This document shows, one piece after another, positions 13,778-16,988 of a DNA stretch of 16,988 nucleotides. The position numbers and the translations under genes are program-made. The stretch is taken from the NCBI GenBank assembly GCA_031273145.1, contig JAISSL010000118.1, forward strand, positions 1 to 16,988, read 5' to 3'. The first letter of the stretch is position 1. Each line of letters opens with the position of its first letter. The DNA is from Zoogloeaceae bacterium. GTDB lineage: Bacteria > Pseudomonadota > Gammaproteobacteria > Burkholderiales > Rhodocyclaceae. The notes below the pieces were generated by a model. It saw only the letters and a program-made list of their open reading frames with translations, was not told where the DNA came from and searched no databases.

Positions 13778-14491
13778 ATGAACGGCACGCTCGTTTATGT
13801 CATGGGGCCTTCGGGTTCGGGCAAGGATAGCCTGATGGCCTACGCCCGCCGCCGGATGAACGCCGCTTATACGCTGACCTGGAATGCCTCTGCCGCGCCA
13901 CGGCAGGGCTTGCGTCCGGTGATTTTCGTCCGCCGTCATATCACGCGACAGGCCAATGCGGGCGGAGAGCGGCATCATCCGATAACGCGGGAAGAATTCC
14001 AGTCTTGCAGGAATCGGGGACGGTTTGCCCTGGCGTGGGAAAGCCACGGACTTTGTTACGGCATTGGCGGTGAAATGAATCTGCACCTTGCCAAAGGCGC
14101 AGTGGCGGTGGTCAACGGCTCCCGCGAATACCTGCCCGAAGCGATAAAAAACTACCCGGAACTGGTGCCGGTGCTGATTTCGGCAACGCCGGAAGTTTTA
14201 CGCAAGCGCCTTGAAAAACGCGGACGGGAAACCGCGCCGGACATCGGCGAGCGCCTTCAGGGCGCAACCCTGCCGATGCCGGAAATCCACAACCTCATCC
14301 GCCTGGATAATTCCGGCACGCTGGAAGAAGCCGGAGAATTTTTCGCAGACTTTTTGACCTGTCTGCGCTATCCGCCCATACCCGAAACAAAAGCGGCGGA
14401 AGATGAGGCATTGCGTGAAAGTGAAGTTTCCTGTTACCGCAACCCAATGGTCGCCGATGTCCGGCACAGCGCCCCCGTTTTGACGTTTTAG
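13778..14491 (+). CDS. phnN: Ribose 1,5-bisphosphate phosphokinase PhnN, C-terminally extended
   Basis: A 237-aa kinase that phosphorylates ribose 1,5-bisphosphate to PRPP, the last salvage step of phosphonate breakdown. P-loop GPSGSGKDSLM (10-20), RHITRQANAGGERHHPIT (53-70), the family segment LCYGIGGEMNLHL (92-104), VVNGSREYLP (111-120) and RLEKRGRE (144-151). ATG 13778 has AGGGAG (13763-13768) at 9-nt spacing; earlier GTG 13745 and ATG 13757 lack one. The family fold ends near residue 196. The last ~40 residues (from RYPPIPETKAAEDEA to VRHSAPVLTF) have no counterpart in the 185-aa E. coli protein, and there is a short insertion near 31-50. phnM, usual neighbour of phnL/phnN, is missing. 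Confidence 0.9.
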   Translation: MNGTLVYVMGPSGSGKDSLMAYARRRMNAAYTLTWNASAAPRQGLRPVIFVRRHITRQANAGGERHHPITREEFQSCRNRGRFALAWESHGLCYGIGGEMNLHLAKGAVAVVNGSREYLPEAIKNYPELVPVLISATPEVLRKRLEKRGRETAPDIGERLQGATLPMPEIHNLIRLDNSGTLEEAGEFFADFLTCLRYPPIPETKAAEDEALRESEVSCYRNPMVADVRHSAPVLTF

Positions 14492-14538
14492 GTCTTGCAG
14501 ACAGCAGACCCTACGGACAAATCTGAATCGAAAACGCT

Positions 14539-15063
14539 CTAAAACCTTCGGTCATACATAAAAATCAGGCCGGCCGTTCCGAGTACGCCCAGTTGGACTG
14601 AATCATTCCGCGTCAGCCGATAGCTGACGGAGGGAATGACCCCAGGCGAAAAGCCGTTGTAGTTGAAGGGCACCTTGTCTTCATACGGATCCCTGTAGCC
14701 GTAGAGAAGGCCGCCGGTCAAATTGAAAGAAAACGCCGGATGACCGAACAGGTTGTTCCAGCGATAGCCATAGTACACATAGGCCGAGGGCTGTCCGAAG
14801 GAATTGCTGAAGCCGCCAACCCCCCAGACCGTCTCATCCGCCAGCGACCAGGATGGCGCGCCAGGCTGGTTATATTCGATGCCCAGCAGATACACGTACT
14901 TGTGTTCCTTGTTGTGGGTCCAGTGCAGCGCGAAAGGCGCAACGATGACCTTCCAGTACGAGCCGTTGGCGGAATTTTCCGGGGTGGCTTCCTCTGCGTT
15001 TACGCCTGACGACAACCACAGGAGCAACAGGCTGATGAGGCTGATACTGACGCGGCGAATCAT
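14539..15063 (-). CDS. Small outer-membrane beta-barrel, PagP-like
   Basis: 174 aa. The frame extends to a TTG at 15126, but ATG 15063 gives a clean signal peptide (MIRRVSISLI, then SLLLLWLSSGVNA, cleaved before EE). The mature ~150 residues alternate hydrophobic and polar in aromatic-rich strands and end in YDRRF, a terminal Phe as expected for an outer-membrane barrel. The order of motifs recalls PagP (lipid A palmitoyltransferase): a His near the first strand (ALHWTHN, H47), WGVGGF (80-85), S-N-S at 86-88 where PagP has its Asp-Ser, GYRW (99-102), LTGGLLYGY (115-123), IPSVSYRL (143-150). The Asp to Asn change and low overall similarity make catalysis uncertain. It is opposite to the surrounding phn genes. 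A different barrel family is possible. Confidence 0.5.
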   Translation of the reverse strand: MIRRVSISLISLLLLWLSSGVNAEEATPENSANGSYWKVIVAPFALHWTHNKEHKYVYLLGIEYNQPGAPSWSLADETVWGVGGFSNSFGQPSAYVYYGYRWNNLFGHPAFSFNLTGGLLYGYRDPYEDKVPFNYNGFSPGVIPSVSYRLTRNDSVQLGVLGTAGLIFMYDRRF

Positions 15064-15237
15064 TGATTCTATGCTCAATTGTTTTCTTTCCCGATTCTTG
15101 ACGCTTTCGATTGTCTCAGGGCGCAACCTGCCTGCGCGCGACCGCTCGCCAATCCAGACCGGAAGCGGCGCGGATGATTGAAGGGGGCATGAAGAGGAGG
15201 TCTGGAGTTCGCGGAAGCTCTTGCGCCAACCTGGGCG

Positions 15238-15465
15238 TTATTTCTTGAAGATGCCTTTGATGATGCCACTGATTGCCCGACTTACGCCCTGACGCACTTC
15301 CCGGTTGATGTTCGACTCGATGGCGGATTTGGCGGTTCGACCGGCGCTTTTGGCCACGTCCCCGGCGACTTCCTTCACCAGGGAAGGTTTTTGCGCGTCC
15401 TGGCTTCCACCGGATGCGGCGGATGTGTCGTTGGAATTCGTTGCGGATGAGTCATTGGTTGTCAT
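15238..15465 (-). CDS. Small hypothetical protein with amphipathic C-terminus
   Basis: 75 aa. The open frame extends to 15585, but ATG 15465 is preceded by GGAG at 9-nt spacing, and the upstream part reads as non-coding. Residues 1-27 are Ser/Thr/Asn/Asp-rich and probably disordered. Residues 30-75 (SLVKEVAGDVAKSAGRTAKS to ISGIIKGIFKK) look like an amphipathic helix with small residues and Lys/Arg. The tail resembles the C-terminal end of HerA-like DUF853 ATPases, but that is only an impression of similar composition. No signal peptide. It is transcribed in the same direction as the PagP-like gene, 174 bp upstream of it, and divergent from phnC. Function unknown. Confidence 0.5.
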   Translation of the reverse strand: MTTNDSSATNSNDTSAASGGSQDAQKPSLVKEVAGDVAKSAGRTAKSAIESNINREVRQGVSRAISGIIKGIFKK

Positions 15466-15780
15466 GGTGAAATTCTCCAGAAAAAGCCGGAAGGGAACAT
15501 CCCGCCAGCCCGATTGCAAATAAAACGTCATGCTTATGACGAAAGCGCTCATTATGGCACAAAAAAAGACCCGCGAAGTTCTCACGCCCCATATTTTAGG
15601 CGCGTGTCAATACCTTGTTGCAATCCGATAAGGCTGAAAACAGCGCCCACGCCATCATTTCCACTTTTGCGCTGAAAGAGAGGGCAGAAAAACTGTATTC
15701 ACGGAGGTGTCACAGGATAGACATTAAACCGTCATGATAGTCCGGCATAGTGCGCCCGTTCATAACGAGAGGAGATGCAC
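15466..15780. other. Divergent intergenic region before phnC
   Basis: Holds the phnC Pho-box-like promoter (described separately) and presumably the minus-strand promoter of the 75-aa gene, for which I see only a CATAAT hexamer (minus strand, 15556-15551) without a matching -35. No further gene is supported. Confidence 0.4.
15707..15751 (+). promoter_or_regulatory. Pho-box-like array and promoter of phnC
   Basis: Three 7-mers in 11-bp phase: GTGTCAC (15707), TAGACAT (15718), CCGTCAT (15729). The last is 6/7 to the PhoB half-site CTGTCAT. A -10-like CATAGT (15746-15751) follows exactly 10 nt after the last repeat. The first two repeats are nearly identical to those upstream of phnG, with the same phase, so both units are probably controlled by the phosphate-starvation regulator PhoB. 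Confidence 0.6.
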
Positions 15781-16632
15781 ATGATGATCGAAATACAGAA
15801 CTTCACCCGCTCTTTCGGCGCGCACAAGGCGCTGGATCGCGTCAGCCTGACCGTGAAGCAGGGGGAAATGGTGGCCTTGATCGGGGCTTCCGGTTCCGGC
15901 AAGTCGACCTTGTTGCGCCACATCTGCGGCATCATGGCCGGGGATAAGGGCTGCGGCAGCATTGCCGTCATGGGGCGCATGGTGCAGCAATGCGGCTGCA
16001 TCCAGCGCGACGTTCGCAAAACCAGAGCGGGCATGGGCATGATTTTCCAGCAGTTCAATCTGGTCAGCCGCTTGCAGGTGCTCACCAACGTCATGCTGGG
16101 GGCGCTGGGTCGGGTTCCGGTGTGGCGCAGTCTCCTGCATCTCTTTCCGAAGGAAGTCCGCCATCTGGCGCTTGAATCGCTTGCCCGCGTCGGCATTGCG
16201 GAAAAGGCGGCCAAACGCGCCTCGACCCTTTCCGGCGGCCAGCAGCAACGCGCGGCCATTGCCCGCGCTCTGGTGCAGAAGGCGAAAATCCTGCTGGCCG
16301 ATGAACCCATTGCCTCGCTCGACCCGGAAAGTTCGCGCCGGGTCATGGAGATTATGGCCGAGGTCAACCGGAAGGACGGCATGACCGTGCTGGTTTCCCT
16401 GCATCAGGTGGATTACGCCCTGCGCTACTGCCCGCGCACCGTTGCCCTGAAAGATGGTCGCATCATTTACGATGGCCCTTCCAACGCGCTGACGCCCGCC
16501 TTTCTCTGCGAACTCTATGGCGCTGAAGGCGCGACGATGTTTGCGGACATCGTTGGCAAGCCCCACGCCGAAACGCATCATGCCGAGCGGGAGCGCCGGG
16601 CTGTTCCGCTTCTGAATCCAATGGCGGCTTGA
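15781..16632 (+). CDS. phnC: Phosphonate ABC transporter ATP-binding protein PhnC
   Basis: A 283-aa ATPase of a phosphonate/phosphite importer, acting on the inner face of the cytoplasmic membrane with a PhnE-type permease and PhnD binding protein. Walker [11 protein letters not shown]-loop [18 protein letters not shown] with [12 protein letters not shown] after it (the PhnC hallmark), signature LSGGQQQR, Walker B ILLADEP, and H-loop [14 protein letters not shown]-type site (15767-15774) is 6 nt before ATG 15781; ATG 15775 abuts the site and is less likely. A ~30-residue His/Glu/Arg-rich tail follows the domain. No phnD or phnE follows: the next gene is an unrelated transporter, so the partner genes must be elsewhere. 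Confidence 0.92.
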   Translation: MMIEIQNFTRSFGAHKALDRVSLTVKQGEMVALIGASGSGKSTLLRHICGIMAGDKGCGSIAVMGRMVQQCGCIQRDVRKTRAGMGMIFQQFNLVSRLQVLTNVMLGALGRVPVWRSLLHLFPKEVRHLALESLARVGIAEKAAKRASTLSGGQQQRAAIARALVQKAKILLADEPIASLDPESSRRVMEIMAEVNRKDGMTVLVSLHQVDYALRYCPRTVALKDGRIIYDGPSNALTPAFLCELYGAEGATMFADIVGKPHAETHHAERERRAVPLLNPMAA

Positions 16633-16726
16633 GTGATTGTTTGTCTGCAAGACATGCTGTCTGCAAGGCCAGGGTACAAGTCAAAAGGATAATTCCCATA
16701 ATTTCTTGCGTCCAGCAAGGAAGAGA

Positions 16727-16787
16727 CCTGCGCGCCCTTGTCATTCGCGCAGGCGGGAACCATGCGGGAACGACGGGGCGGGTACTG
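16727..16787. repeat. Diverged palindromic repeat and hairpin after phnC
   Basis: CCTGCGCG (16727-16734) and CGCGCAGG (16746-16753) form an 8-bp perfect stem. The overlapping stretch GTCATTCGCGCAGGCGGGAA and the following GCGGGAACGACGGGGCGGGT (16764-16783) are decayed versions of the intergenic repeat at 1212-1305 (GCGGGAATGACGGAGCGGGT). The rest of 16633-16871 shows no gene. Confidence 0.45.
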
Positions 16788-16871
16788 CTTCATCTTTTCG
16801 GATTGCCGGGTTTGTGCCGCCTGCATTTTTGGCGCTTTGGCGCGGCAACGGAAATGATGTTAAAATGAAAC

Positions 16872-16988
16872 ATGCACGAATTTTTTGTTTCGACGGGTAT
16901 CGTTGCCCTGGCTGAAATTGGCGACAAGACGCAGTTGCTGGCGCTTGTGCTGGCGGCGCGTTTCAGAAAAGCATGGCCTATCGTATTG
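16872..16988 (+). CDS. TMEM165/GDT1 family (UPF0016) cation transporter, 3' partial
   Basis: The first 39 codons run off the window. MHEFFVSTGIVAL then AEIGDKTQLLALVLAARF shows the family's signature E-x-G-D-(K/R)-(T/S) motif in the first membrane helix. Members are multi-pass inner-membrane proteins that export manganese (bacterial MneA/MntX-type) or exchange Ca2+/Mn2+ for protons. There is no strong Shine-Dalgarno before ATG 16872. I see no Mn riboswitch in the 240 bp upstream. It is probably a separate unit from phnC. Confidence 0.85.
   Translation, partial: MHEFFVSTGIVALAEIGDKTQLLALVLAARFRKAWPIVL

Noticed and set aside
15605..15610. Perfect TTGACA on the minus strand as -35 for the 75-aa gene
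   Set aside because: No -10-like hexamer lies 16-18 bp downstream on that strand.
14494..16667. 13-bp inverted repeat (CTTGCAGACAGCA at 14494-14506, complement at 16655-16667) bounding the PagP-like to phnC block
   Set aside because: A few 13-bp matches are expected by chance in 17 kb and there is no transposase or target duplication, so it is not evidence of a mobile element.
16633..16871. Manganese (yybP-ykoY) riboswitch upstream of the GDT1-family gene
   Set aside because: The conserved GGGGAGUAG-type core is not present; only a decayed intergenic repeat and simple hairpins are seen.

Overview
The window looks like a chromosomal segment of a Gram-negative proteobacterium, most likely a betaproteobacterium. 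The evidence is GC-rich codon use, Sec signal peptides, a lipobox, a small outer-membrane barrel, proteobacterial ETF and ETF-quinone oxidoreductase, and a phn (carbon-phosphorus lyase) cluster. The class assignment is inference; no rRNA or confident tRNA is present to confirm it.

Layout. (1) 1-1441: the 3' part of a DUF3617-type periplasmic protein with a Cys-rich tail, a hairpin, then about 430 bp packed with palindromic repeats. These include a REPIN-like pair of inverted GTAG-hairpins, several copies of an ATTCCC-N8-GGGAAT repeat and a 47-bp tandem duplication. (2) 1442-2338: tyrA (prephenate/arogenate dehydrogenase). (3) 2704-8081: an electron-transfer block, etfB-etfA, a strong terminator, a ~600-aa acyl-CoA dehydrogenase, and ETF:ubiquinone oxidoreductase behind a hairpin-rich leader. 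Together these oxidise an acyl-CoA and pass the electrons through ETF to quinone. (4) 8177-8999: a small lipoprotein gene, a tRNA-like structured element with its own promoter-like sequence, a 59-codon minus-strand ORF, and a Pho-box-like array. (5) 9000-14491: phnG-H-I-J-K-L-N, tightly coupled by short overlaps or gaps: the carbon-phosphorus lyase core plus ribose 1,5-bisphosphokinase. (6) 14539-15465: two minus-strand genes interrupting the phn region, a PagP-like outer-membrane barrel and a 75-aa polar/helical protein. (7) 15781-16632: phnC (phosphonate importer ATPase) behind a second Pho-box-like array, then the start of a TMEM165/GDT1-family cation transporter that runs off the window.

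Most notable: both phn transcription units are preceded by the same 11-bp-phased Pho-box pattern with a -10-like hexamer 10 nt downstream, pointing to one phosphate-starvation regulon split in two. The cluster has no phnM, phnP, phnD or phnE in the window, so the pathway and importer must be completed elsewhere. The strongest candidates for something undescribed are the tRNA-like element at 8697-8774, whose anticodon position is a GAAA-capped hairpin, and the PagP-like gene embedded in a phosphonate locus.
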